From positions 310,001 to 374,000 of the forward strand of contig JAGYIS010000010.1 in the NCBI GenBank assembly GCA_018402255.1: a stretch of 64,000 bases of DNA, written 5' to 3'. Positions 10,035 to 20,800 of this stretch are shown piece after piece; position 1 is the stretch's first letter, and every line of letters begins with the position of its first letter. Made by a program: the position numbers and the translations under genes. Source of the stretch: Marinobacter sp. GTDB taxonomy: Bacteria > Pseudomonadota > Gammaproteobacteria > Pseudomonadales > Oleiphilaceae. The notes beneath the pieces are model-generated. The model saw only the letters and a program-made list of their open reading frames with translations. It ran no database searches and was not told the origin of the DNA.

Positions 10035-11798
10035 ATGTTAGACAGAGTCAACTACCAACCCCGCGCAAAACTCCCGTCAAGGAGCCTGTGGGGCGCGACA
10101 GTCACCTTGCTGCTATCGATGCTGGCACTTTGCACTCACGCCAACGGTCAGGCGATTCTGGAAGGCGAACGCTTTCACCCTGTGCAAGCTCGCCAGGGCA
10201 TGGTTGCCACCAGCCATACCCTGGCCACAGATCTGGCGCTTCAGGTTTTAAAGAAAGGCGGCAACGCCATCGATGCCTCAGTGACCGCAGGTTTTGCGCT
10301 CGCCGTCACCCAACCCCGTTCAGGCAACATCGGCGGCGGAGGTTTCTTGCTGTATTCACCGGGTGACGGTACCGCCCCGGAAGCGATCGACTACCGTGAG
10401 ACTGCACCGGCGGCGGCAAGCGAGACCATGTTCCAGGACAAGGACGGCAATGTCGTAAACCAATTGAGCCGATTTAGCCATCAGGCCGCTGGCGTGCCGG
10501 GCACCGTGGCCGGACTCGCCCTGGCGCTGGAGCGGCACGGCACCATTTCCCTCAGCGATGCGCTGGCGCCCGCCATTCGCCTGGCCCGGGACGGCTTTGT
10601 GGTACCACACCGCTTTACCGAAGGGCTGGAACAAGCCAGGGACCGACTGCAACGCTGGCCCGCCACCAAAGCCACCTTCTATAAAGAGGATGGTTCGGCA
10701 CCACAGCCCGGCGACGTGTTCACACAACCGGAACTGGCGGCCACCTTACAACGCATTGCAGATATCGGTGTCAAAGGCTTTTACGAGGGTGAAACCGCCC
10801 GTCTGATCGTTGATGAGATGCAGCGGCACGACGGACTGATCACGCTGGACGACCTGAAAAACTACCAGCCCGCCATCCGCAAACCGGTACAAGGAAGTTA
10901 CCGGGGTTTCGATATCTTCTCCATGTCACCGCCCTCGTCTGGCGGCATTCACATTATCCAGATTCTGAACATTCTTGAGCACTTCCCCATCGGTGATATG
11001 GGGCACAATTCAGCGGACACCCTGCACCACATGGCCGAGGCCATGAAACTCGCCTACGCCGATCGGTCGGAATATCTTGGCGACACAGATTTTGTCGAGG
11101 TGCCGCTGAACGGCCTGGTAAGCAAAGGCTACGCAGCGGAGCTACGAAAAGGCATTCACCCGAACAATGCCCGGCCAGCCAACAACATAAAGCCCGGCCA
11201 GCCGGCCGCCTGGGAAAGCCCCGAAACCACCCATTTCTCGGTCGTCGACCGCTGGGGTAATGCCGTTTCCAACACCTACACCATCAATTTCAGTTACGGC
11301 TCAGGCATTACCGTGGCGGGAGCCGGTTTTCTGCTCAACAATGAAATGGACGACTTCAGCGCCAAACCGGGCGAGCCAAATGCCTATGGGTTGATGGGTG
11401 GCGAAGCCAACAAAATCGAACCCGGCAAACGCATGCTCAGCTCCATGTCACCGACGATTGTTCGCAGGGAGGGACGCAACTACCTGGTTACGGGCAGCCC
11501 GGGCGGTTCACGCATTATCACAACCACGCTTCAGGTCCTGATGAACGTGATCGACCACAATATGAACATACAAACAGCGGTCGCTGCCCCTCGTATACAT
11601 CATCAGTGGATGCCAGATGAGATCCGCATTGAGCAGGGCATCAGCCCAGACACCATTCGCTTGCTCGAGGCAAAAGGACACAAGATCAGCACCAGCACGG
11701 CGATGGGCGCGATCCAGAGCATTATGATTGGCGACGACGGCACCCTTTATGGTGGTGCAGACCCACGCCGAAGCACCTCATCGGCTATGGGTTTTTGA
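10035..11798 (+). CDS. ggt: Gamma-glutamyltransferase, exported
   Basis: Transfers or hydrolyses the gamma-glutamyl group of glutathione in the periplasm; the precursor autocleaves into two subunits. The 587 residues begin with a signal-like hydrophobic stretch (about 20-37) ending near THANGQA. Family landmarks are GGNAIDAS, PRSGNIGGGGF, the autoprocessing site with the nucleophile threonine in TTHFSVVDRWGNAVS and the glycine-rich TGSPGGSRI. Typical length, no break. A small thiamine-binding-like gene follows after 44 bases. Confidence 0.95.
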   Translation: MLDRVNYQPRAKLPSRSLWGATVTLLLSMLALCTHANGQAILEGERFHPVQARQGMVATSHTLATDLALQVLKKGGNAIDASVTAGFALAVTQPRSGNIGGGGFLLYSPGDGTAPEAIDYRETAPAAASETMFQDKDGNVVNQLSRFSHQAAGVPGTVAGLALALERHGTISLSDALAPAIRLARDGFVVPHRFTEGLEQARDRLQRWPATKATFYKEDGSAPQPGDVFTQPELAATLQRIADIGVKGFYEGETARLIVDEMQRHDGLITLDDLKNYQPAIRKPVQGSYRGFDIFSMSPPSSGGIHIIQILNILEHFPIGDMGHNSADTLHHMAEAMKLAYADRSEYLGDTDFVEVPLNGLVSKGYAAELRKGIHPNNARPANNIKPGQPAAWESPETTHFSVVDRWGNAVSNTYTINFSYGSGITVAGAGFLLNNEMDDFSAKPGEPNAYGLMGGEANKIEPGKRMLSSMSPTIVRREGRNYLVTGSPGGSRIITTTLQVLMNVIDHNMNIQTAVAAPRIHHQWMPDEIRIEQGISPDTIRLLEAKGHKISTSTAMGAIQSIMIGDDGTLYGGADPRRSTSSAMGF

Positions 11799-11842
11799 CA
11801 AGGCGGGAATTGACCCGCCTCAGACTATTCGGGAGGCATACC

Positions 11843-12091
11843 ATGTATCTTTCTGTGCAACTGAGCTGTTATCCGCTCAAAGACGATTACAAGCAGCCGA
11901 TCTGGGATCTGATTGAACGCCTTGAGCAAACGGGCCTCGAAGTCCACCCGGGACGCATGAGTACCGAAATTTTCGGTGACTACGATGACGTCATGAAAGT
12001 GCTGTCCGACACCCTGCGGTGGTCCTTCGAAACCTATGGAAAGTCCGTCTTCATAGCGAAAATCATGGAAGGCGACCGGAGGCCAAAATAG
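11843..12091 (+). CDS. YkoF/MTH1187-type thiamine-binding-like protein
   Basis: An 82-residue protein beginning MYLSVQLSCYPL. Its pattern (beta strand with SVQLSCYPL, EIFGDYDDVMKVLSDT, KSVFIAKI) fits the small ferredoxin-like thiamine/hydroxymethylpyrimidine-binding family related to YkoF. GGGAGG 6 bases upstream fixes the ATG at 11843, although the frame is open upstream. No thiamine transporter or biosynthesis gene is adjacent, so its ligand is not supported by context. Family assignment is from memory of the pattern, moderately sure. Confidence 0.65.
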   Translation: MYLSVQLSCYPLKDDYKQPIWDLIERLEQTGLEVHPGRMSTEIFGDYDDVMKVLSDTLRWSFETYGKSVFIAKIMEGDRRPK

Positions 12092-12107
12092 CCAGGCCGC
12101 CATCGCT

Positions 12108-12986
12108 CTAGTTTGATTCGCCGCCTTCCAGCTTATCCTGAGTCCGCAACTCGAAATCGCTGGCATCGTGGCGCTCATGCAATTGAGAGGACAGGTCACC
12201 CCAGGCCTTGTTGACCATCCGGCCGCGCTTTACCGCAGGCCTCTGTGCCAGTTCGTCGGTCCAGCGCACCACATTGGTGTAGGTATGAGCCTCAAGGAAC
12301 TCTGCCGCCTCGTAGACCATGTTTTTGACCAGTGCGCCATACCAGGGCCAGATCGCCATGTCAGCGATGGAATAGTCGTCACCGGCAACGTACCGATTGT
12401 CGGCTAACTGGCGGTCCAGCACATCAAGCTGGCGCTTTACCTCCATGGCATAGCGATTGATCGGGTATTCATACTTTTCCGGTGCATAGGCATAGAAATG
12501 CCCGAAGCCACCACCCAGGAATGGTGCGCTCCCCATTTGCCAGAACAGCCAGTTCAGCGCTTCGGTCCGTTTGCCCGCTTCGGTGGGCAGAAATCTGCCG
12601 AACTTCTCGGCCAGATACAACAGAATCGAGCCGGACTCAAACACCCGGATCGCCGGATCCACACTGCGATCCAGCATGGCTGGAATTTTGGAGTTGGGGT
12701 TCACATTAACAAAGCCACTGCTGAACTGATCGCCCTCCATGATGTTGATCAGCCAGGCGTCATACTCCGCTTCCCGGATGCCTAGCTCAAGCAATTCTTC
12801 GAACATGATTGTGGCTTTCACCCCGTTAGGCGTGGCCAGCGAATACAGCTGGAACGGATGCTCACCGACCGGCAATTCCTTGTCATGGGTAGGACCAGCA
12901 ATCGGGCGGTTGATATTGGAAAACTTGTTACCGCTTTCGGCATTCCAGGTCCACACTTTCGGTGGCGTATAGGTCGGATCACTCAT
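12108..12986 (-). CDS. yghU: Glutathione S-transferase-like disulfide-bond oxidoreductase, YghU type
   Basis: 292-residue GST-fold protein. The N-terminal extension NRPIAGPTHDKELPVGEHP and the thioredoxin-like LYSLATPNGVKATIMFEELLE, with an Asn where other GSTs have a catalytic Ser or Cys, are characteristic of YghU, which binds two glutathiones and has disulfide reductase activity. The C-terminal helical domain contains FGHFYAYAPEKYEYPI. Convergent with the preceding gene with only 16 bases between; an oxidative-stress role is an inference from the family. Confidence 0.88.
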   Translation of the reverse strand: MSDPTYTPPKVWTWNAESGNKFSNINRPIAGPTHDKELPVGEHPFQLYSLATPNGVKATIMFEELLELGIREAEYDAWLINIMEGDQFSSGFVNVNPNSKIPAMLDRSVDPAIRVFESGSILLYLAEKFGRFLPTEAGKRTEALNWLFWQMGSAPFLGGGFGHFYAYAPEKYEYPINRYAMEVKRQLDVLDRQLADNRYVAGDDYSIADMAIWPWYGALVKNMVYEAAEFLEAHTYTNVVRWTDELAQRPAVKRGRMVNKAWGDLSSQLHERHDASDFELRTQDKLEGGESN

Positions 12987-13050
12987 CGATTTCTCCCATA
13001 TTCGGTAGGGCTTGGGTTAGCCTGAATTTATACACCTTTACTCGCCGACC

Positions 13051-14255
13051 TCAACCCCTGGAATCGTCTATCGACTCAGATAAATTGTCATCTCCGTTGC
13101 TCAACGCGTGTAAAAGGCTGGCCTTGATCTCGCTCCAGATGGCGACAAAGAACGCCGTTAACGGTACCGCGAGTACCATCCCTATAATGCCGCCCAGGGC
13201 AGTGCCCCAGAAAAACAGGGATATAACAACCACCGCTGGGTGCAGGCCCGAGCGGTTGGCCATGATCCTTGGCGTCAACAGCCAGCTTTCGATCAACTGC
13301 ACAAAGGCGAAGGCCGTTAGTGCCAACAGCAGTAGATTGACGCCGCCATCCTGCTGAAAATAGGCGATCGGCAGAATCACCAGCAGGCCGATCAGAGTAC
13401 CCAGAAACGGAACAATATTCAGCAAACCCAACACCAGCCCTGCGAGCAAGCCGAAGTCGAGGCCGATGACAGTAAAGCTAAAGGCATACAGAACGCCCAT
13501 GCAGACAGCAATGATAAGCTGCCCCCGAAAAAACGCGGTGACATAGCCAACGAACACATCCATGAAATACAGGACCTTCTGCTGGGTGTGGCTACTGAAC
13601 ACAGACAGCAACTCAGATGCCTGCCCTCGAAGCAGATTGCCCGACAGCAGCATGAAAAACAGAAACAGGGGCACAAAGCTGATACCCGCCAACACGCCCA
13701 GATAGGACAAAATGGTGGTACCGGGGTCGGCAATGACAGGCACAGATTCTTCGCTGGAGCTATTCTCCAGACCCGACGAAACCATCCTGCTGAGTTCCGG
13801 GAAGTAATGGAAAAATGGGCCTGCCAGCGCGCCAGGGTCTCGGGCAAGGCGGTCATCAATTCAACAATCTGGCCGATCAACGTAGGCACAAGCATGAATA
13901 CAAGGCTGCCGATTCCGGCAAAGAAGGCGATCAGCAACAGCATGATCGCCAGAAAACGGGGTATGTGAAGCCGGGATTGCAGAAACTCCACTACCGGATA
14001 CAACACCAGCGACAGGACTCCTGCCAGTGCCAGAGCCAGCAGCAGGTTATAAAACACATCCAGCATCCAGACCAACGACCATACAATCAGAGCGGCCAGC
14101 CCCGTTAACACGACCAGAGACAGCAGAACCGCCGTGTAGCGGAACAGGCGAAGTTCAACAACGTTGAACAATCGCTTGCCCTCAGGCACGGGCGCCAGGT
14201 TCTGACCGGCAACTCTGGCGCCAGCATCCCGGGCTTCCTGCACGTCTTCAGGCAT
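13051..14255 (-). pseudogene. AI-2E family transporter (PerM/YdiK type), frameshifted
   Basis: About 400 residues of a polytopic membrane protein of the AI-2 exporter-like family. The N-terminal half is in one frame (from 14255, MPEDVQEARD, membrane segments such as YTAVLLSLVVLTGLAALIV and FLAIMLLLIAFFAGIGSL). The C-terminal half is in another frame (to 13051, with YLGVLAGISFVPLFLFFML and VVVISLFFWGTALGGIIGM). The break lies near 13810, where HFS in the first frame would continue as HYFPELSRMV in the second if one base were added. The A5 run at 13811-13815 is adjacent. A single-base loss or a sequencing error are both possible; the protein on either side looks intact. Confidence 0.8.
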
Positions 14256-14269
14256 TGCGGATTCCTGCG

Positions 14270-14485
14270 TTATCTTTGTGGGGACTTACCGAACAACAGT
14301 AGTCCGACACCCGCCACGGCAGCGGCCGCGCCAAGAATCAGAAACCAGGTGGTAGAGTCAGTGAATCGCCCGGTGACTACTTCCGTCACCTGATCACCAA
14401 CGCTCTGGGACGACTGATAGGCAAAGAACAGCAAGATCGCACCGACCACCAACAAAACCAGAGCCAGGGTTCGATTAGTTGTCAT
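14270..14485 (-). CDS. DUF3185 family small membrane protein
   Basis: 71 residues with two hydrophobic segments (TLALVLLVVGAILLFFAY and FLILGAAAAVAGVGLLLFG) separated by a polar stretch containing SVGDQVTEVVTGRFTD. This matches the DUF3185 family of small inner-membrane proteins of unknown function. The start overlaps the end of the upstream 53-residue gene by 11 bases, so the two are probably cotranslated. The AI-2E-family permease begins 15 bases downstream. Confidence 0.8.
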   Translation of the reverse strand: MTTNRTLALVLLVVGAILLFFAYQSSQSVGDQVTEVVTGRFTDSTTWFLILGAAAAVAGVGLLLFGKSPQR

Positions 14486-14636
14486 TGATCTCTCCCAACA
14501 CTGCGCCGCCCTTATCGCCCCGCTTGTCGGCTTTACCCTTGTTCTTTGCTTTCTCTTCGTCGGCCACCTTCTGGGCGTCCTCTCTGGATTTTCGCCCGTC
14601 TTCCTTGGAACTTCCTTTAACCGGATGGTTGTTCAT
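14475..14636 (-). CDS. Small charged hydrophilic protein, probable stress type
   Basis: A 53-residue frame beginning MNNHPVKGSSKEDGRKSRED and ending GEINDN. About half the residues are Lys, Arg, Asp or Glu, with KGKADKRGDKGG near the end and no hydrophobic segment. GGGAGA 8 bases upstream of the ATG is a good ribosome binding site, and the 3' end overlaps the DUF3185 gene. The composition resembles small hydrophilic general-stress proteins, but no family is recognised with confidence. Too basic and disordered for a globular enzyme. Confidence 0.6.
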   Translation of the reverse strand: MNNHPVKGSSKEDGRKSREDAQKVADEEKAKNKGKADKRGDKGGAVLGEINDN

Positions 14637-14881
14637 GCGCTGATCTCCCGATCGATAGTCCGTATTGATGTTCCCTGATGCCCGGGACTAGGCCGGGCAG
14701 CAGGCACAACCCCAAGGTAGTTCGATTCATCATCACGGTCGGTGCGGTAACCAACTTAGCGAACGTTCGGTATCGCACAGACAGGTCTGGCTGTCGGCAT
14801 GAAAATCGTTAACTGTCTGCGGTCTGGCAAGGAGCAAAAGCCATCAAAATATTCAGTTTTTCGGCACAGACAGGGAACGAG

Positions 14882-17800
14882 TTGCGCCACGACCGGGATA
14901 CCGAGCTATTGCGAGCGGAGTTGTTCAGCATTGAACAGCTAAAACGCCACGCCCTCACCCTGACCGACCGCCATCGGATAGACCCGAAACCGGGGCCTGA
15001 CCGGCTTCTGCCGCGTTTGTCGGACAATGCACGTGTGCTGATGGAGGCGTACGACGTTGTCACGGCAGCAGCAACCACAGGGCAGCGCATCATACCGACA
15101 GAGGCCTGGCTGCTGGACAACTTCTATCTGATCGAGCAGCAGATAGGTCTCGCCCGCAGACACCTTCCCCGCGGTTACAGTCGGCAGTTGCCTCGTCTGG
15201 CTGAGGGCAGCCTGGCGGGATTTCCCCGGATCTACGACCTGGCGCTTGAACTGATCTCTCACATGGACGGCCGCGTTGATAGCGACAACGTGACTCAATT
15301 CATTGCTGCCTATCAGGCAGCAGAACCCCTTAAGCTGGGGGAGTTATGGGCTTTCCCCATCATGTTGCAACTGGCCCTGCTGGAAAACCTGCGACGCGTG
15401 GGTGTGCGCATTGCCCAACGACGCGAAGAGCGCGATGCGGCCATTCGATGGGCGGACCGCATGCTGGCCACTGCAGAAAGTGATCCAAAACTGTTGATTC
15501 AGCTGCTGGCCGAATTTGCCCACGCCGATGTACCCCTGACCGCGCCGTTTGTAGAGGAGTTCTATGATCGGCTTCAGGCGCAGGGGCCGGCCATGGCGTT
15601 CGTGCAGACCTGGGTTGAGCAAAAGCTACTCGAACAGGGAGTAACTGCCACCAATCTGTCGGCAGCCGCCGGCCGAACTGACGCAGCCAATCAGATCTCA
15701 ATCGCTAACAGCATTGGCAGCCTGCGTTTTATCGGTTCCATGGACTGGAAACACTATGTCGAATCCCTCAGTGTCGTCGAAAAAGTCCTGTGCGAAGACC
15801 CATCAGGCACCCATGCCCGGCAGGATTTCGACACCCGCGACCGCTACCGGCATGCGATTGAGGACATCGCGCGGGGCAGTACCTGTGGTGAAATTGCGGT
15901 TGCCCGTAAAGCAGTCGCCCTCGCCCGGGCAGCCGCCGTCAAACACGGCCCGCAACACCGTAGCGCCCATGTTGGTTTCTACCTGATCGACAGTGGCCGA
16001 CCGATGCTCGAACAATCGGCAAGCTGCCAGCCGTCGCTGACAACCAGCGCCAAGCGGGCTTGTCGGTCTGCCCGCCTGTCCCTGTATCTTGGCCCGATCC
16101 TGTTTTTGACGTTGCTGGCCACCACGGTTGCAATGCACCTGTTCGATGGATTCTCTGCCCCTGACTGGCACTTCTGGTTCTTCGGGGTTGTGGGTGTGGT
16201 TGGCCTCTCGGCGCTGGCAGTTGCTCTGGTCAATATGATGGTCACGCTGTTGGTGCCACCACGAACGCTGCCACGCCTGGATTTTTCATCCGGCATACCC
16301 GGCGAGCACCGTAGCATGGCCATTGTGCCAACCTTGCTGAGCAATACGCAGGACATCGACCATTTACTCGAGGCCCTGGAAATACGTTATCTCGGCAATC
16401 GCGACCCCAACCTGTATTTTGCGCTATTGACGGATTTTAACGACGCACCCGAAGAAGTCATGCCAAACGACGACACCTTGCTCGCCCACGCGCGGTCCGG
16501 GATCGAAGCTCTCAACGCAACCTACCGTGACGATCGCCCCTGCATCTTTTACCTCTTTCATCGCCCGCGCTTGTGGAACTCATACGAAAAGGTATGGATG
16601 GGCTATGAGCGCAAGCGCGGCAAGCTTGAGCAGTTCAATGCGCGGCTCAGAGGCGAGGCAGAAACGGCCTTCTCCGAGGTCGTTGGTGATCCGTCTGTGC
16701 TGGACTCGATCCAGTACGTCATTACTCTGGATACCGACACCCAGCTGCCCCGTGATGCCGCACGCGCCTTGATCGGCAATATGGCGCACCCACTCAACCG
16801 TCCGGTCTATGACGACGCCAAAGGCCGAATCGTCGAAGGCTACGCCATCCTGCAACCCCGAGCTTCCATAAGCCTGGTCAGTGCCAGCCGGTCACGCTTT
16901 GCCAAACTGTTTGCCGGTGATGCAGGGCTCGATCCCTACACTCGCCAGGTGTCGGATGTCTATCAGGATGTCTTTGGCGAAGGCTCGTTCATCGGCAAGG
17001 GTATCTACAATGTCGACGCGTTCCGTCAGGCCGTGGACGGACGTTTTCCGGAAAACCTGATTCTCAGTCATGACCTGCTGGAAAGCGGTTACGCCCGTTC
17101 GGCCCTGGTGACCGACATCGACCTTATCGAGGAACTGCCCGCCAGCATCGCCATTGAGTCCAGCCGCCGCCACCGCTGGATACGGGGCGACTGGCAGCTT
17201 GCCGGCTGGCTAATGCCACGAGTGCCGGGACCACCCGGCGAGGACGGCAGGCCAACAAAGCGTCAGACCAATCCGCTCTCGGCGCTGTCGCTGTGGAAAA
17301 TTTTCGACAATCTGCGACGCAGTCTGGTGGCTCCGGCGTTGCTCACCCTGTTGGTGGCAGGATGGCTGATCGGGCCCGGGCCGGTCTGGGGCTGGCCCCT
17401 GGTGGTCATCATCGTGGTGTTCTTGCCAGTTCTGTTGTCAACCCTGATTGACCTGATGCACAAGCCAGAACAATGCGACTGGCTGGTCTACCTCAATCGC
17501 ATCGGAACATCCGCGGGCCGCCCGATCACCGTGGCTTTGCTGACACTGGCTTTTTTACCCTACGACACGAGGATCAGTCTCGGCGCGATCTTTCGCTCAG
17601 GTGCACGCATGCCGTTCACCCGGCGCGGCTTGTTGTTATGGCAACTACCGGCCTACGCGCACCGCAACGCTTGCCGCACACTGGCGGACTATATCCGCGA
17701 AATGTGGATTGCCCCGGCGCTTGCTGTGGCACTGAGCATCGTGCTGGTTATCACGGGCAGCCATCCGACAGTATGGCTTGTCGCGAGCCCTTTCCTTATG

Positions 17801-20800
17801 TTGTGGTTGGTGGCGCCGGTTATTGGTTGGTGGATCAGCCAGCCACTGGCTACTCCCAGACCAGATTTGAGCGTCAACCAACAGCTCTTCCTGCGAACAT
17901 CGGCCCGCCGCACCTGGCGCTACTTCGCAGACTTTGTCGGTCCGGAAGACAACTGGCTGCCGCCCGATAACTTCCAGATCCATCCGGCTCCGGCCATCGC
18001 TTCGCGTACCTCGCCCACCAACATTGGTATGTCGCTGCTGGCCGATCTGGCGGCGGTAGATTTCGGCTACCTCACGGTCGGTGAATGTCTGCACCGCATT
18101 GATAAATCAATCACCACCATGGAGCAGCTGGAGCGTTACCGCGGTCATCTTTTCAACTGGTACGACACCCGAACATTGCAACCGCTGCATCCGCAATACG
18201 TTTCATCGGTGGACAGCGGCAACCTGGCCGGAAGCCTGCTCACGCTACAAGCGGGCCTGGCCGAATTGAAACACCTGCCGGTGATGTCAGCCAACGCATT
18301 GCAGGGGCTGCAAGACACTCTGAACGTACTGACTGAACAGGTTCCCGTCTTTCCCCACCCCGAGCGCACCGAAAACCTTCGAATGCTGCGAGACACCCTG
18401 CACGCACTGACGCTGGAAGGTCCACCGCAGACCCTGGCGGAGGCCATGAACGCACTGGACACGATCGCCGACACCGGAGGAGCACTGTTGGCCTCACTGC
18501 CGGTTAATGGCGATATGGACGATGAGCGGGTCTATTGGGCCAAAGCGTTCGATCATCAAATGCATGCTCTGCGCGATGAACTCAGATTTCTGGTGCCGGA
18601 GTCCTGGCAAGGCAATGGCCTGCCAACCCGGGCGGAGCTGGCCGACGCGCAAAGCCCGGGTGCCCGGTCACAACTCGATCTCATCGACGATCTGACCGAT
18701 CGATGCCGCATTCTGGCTGAGATGGATTTCGAGTTTCTCTACGATGTCGGCAGCGGTTTACTGACCATCGGTTTCGACGTCAGCGAACGGCGCAGGGACC
18801 CTGCCTGTTACGATTTGCTGGCCTCAGAAGCGCGCCTGGCCAGTTTTCTACTGATTGCTCAGGGGCAGTTGCCGCAAAAGCACTGGTTCGCGCTCGGCCG
18901 TCTGCTGACCAGTCATGGCGGCGACGTCAGCCTGATATCGTGGAGTGGCTCGATGTTCGAATACCTGATGCCGCACCTGATCATGCCAAGCTACGCCAAC
19001 ACGCTGTTGGAGCAGACCTGCAAGGCCGCTGTCTCGCGTCAGATCGAATATGGACGTCAACGGGCCGTGCCCTGGGGCATCTCCGAATCCTGTTACAACG
19101 CCACCGACTTCAATCAGGTCTACCAGTACCGGGCGTTCGGAGTGCCCGGTCTCGGCTTCAAGCGTGGTCTCGGCGATGATCTTGTGATCGCACCCTACGC
19201 CAGCGCACTGGCACTGATGGTGATGCCATCCGAGGCTTGCCGCAACCTGCAGACGTTGGCCGAACAAGGATTTCTCGGCGCCTACGGTTTTTACGAAGCC
19301 ATCGACTACACTCCGACCCGGGTACCCCGCGGCAAACCGAATGCCATCGTCGAAACCTTCATGGCACACCACCAGGGCATGAGCCTGCTGGCCTTTGCCC
19401 ATGTCTTGTTCAATCAGCCGATGCAGAGACGCTTTATGTCTGATCCGCTCGTGCGGTCGACCGAGCTGCTGCTGCAGGAGCGGGTACCGAAGAAGGGGGA
19501 CACGCTGCACCCACACGCAGCCGAGGTCAGCGCGGCCGCTCGCCCGCCCATCGCGGAGGTCGGTGCGATCATGCGGGTGTTTACTGACCCCGACACACGT
19601 CTGCCAGAAGTTCATCTACTGTCTAACGGTCGCTATCACGTTATGGCGACCCATGCCGGTGGAGGCACCAGCCGCTGGCACGATCTCGCCATTACCCGCT
19701 GGCGCGAGGACGCCACCTCCGATGGCTGGGGCACCTTCATCTACCTGCGTGATTGCGACACCGGAAACTACTGGTCCACAGCACACCAGCCAACTCTGAG
19801 CCCTGCCGATTACTACGAAGCGATCTTCGTGCAGGCACGTGCAGAATACCGCCGGCGCGACCACAACATTGAAGCCCATACCGAGATCAGCGTGTCTCCG
19901 GAAGACGACGTGGAGATCCGCCGGGTCACGCTCACCAACCAGTCATCGCGTACCCGCCACATAGAGGTAACGAGCTTTGCCGAGGTGGTCATGGCACCAC
20001 TGACCGCCGATCTGGCGCACCGCTCCTTCAGCAACCTGTTCGTTCAGACCGAGATCCTGCCTGACCATCAAGCCATACTCTGCACCCGGCGCCCGCGGAC
20101 ACCAGGTGAACAGGTGCCCTGGATGTTTCATCTGATGGCCGCACCAGGCTCGGTTGCCTGCCCGCCGACCTATGAAACCGACCGGGCCCGCTTCATAGGG
20201 CGCGGGCGAACGGTGGCCAATCCTGCAATGCTGGACAGCATGCCTGACGCATCAGCCCTGTCGAACACGCAGGGAGCGGTACTGGACCCGATCGTGGCAA
20301 TTCGCAGCACCCTGACCTTGCCACCGGATGAATCAGCAAGCGTGCAAATCATTTCCGGCATTGCGGATACCCGCGAGGCCGCCCTGGCCCTGATCGAAAA
20401 ATATGGCGACCGCCACTTTGTTGAGCGGGCTTTCGAAATGGCCTGGTTTCAGAGTCAGGAAGTGCTGCGGCACCTGAACGCCACCGAAGCCGACGCACAG
20501 ATCTTTGGCCGTTTGGCCAGCTCGGTCATTTACGGCAACGCTTTGCGTCGTGCGGCACCCAGTGTTATTGCCCGTAATCAGCTGGGTCAGTCCGGATTGT
20601 GGCGTTTTGCCATTTCAGGCGATCTGCCCATCGTTCTGCTGCTGATCGGCGATGTAAACCGCATCGATCTGGTCAAGCAGGTCATGCAGGCCCACGCCTA
20701 CTGGCGCATGAAAGGCCTTGCCGCTGACCTGGTGATCGTCAACGAGGGTTTTTCCGGTTATCGCGCGGTGCTGCAGGATCTGATTATGGGGCTGGTCAAT

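Noticed and set aside
14637..14881. Possible promoter elements between the charged small gene and the glucan synthase
   Set aside because: A GCCCGG/CCGGGC hairpin at 14680-14698 is present but no convincing -10/-35 pair could be placed.
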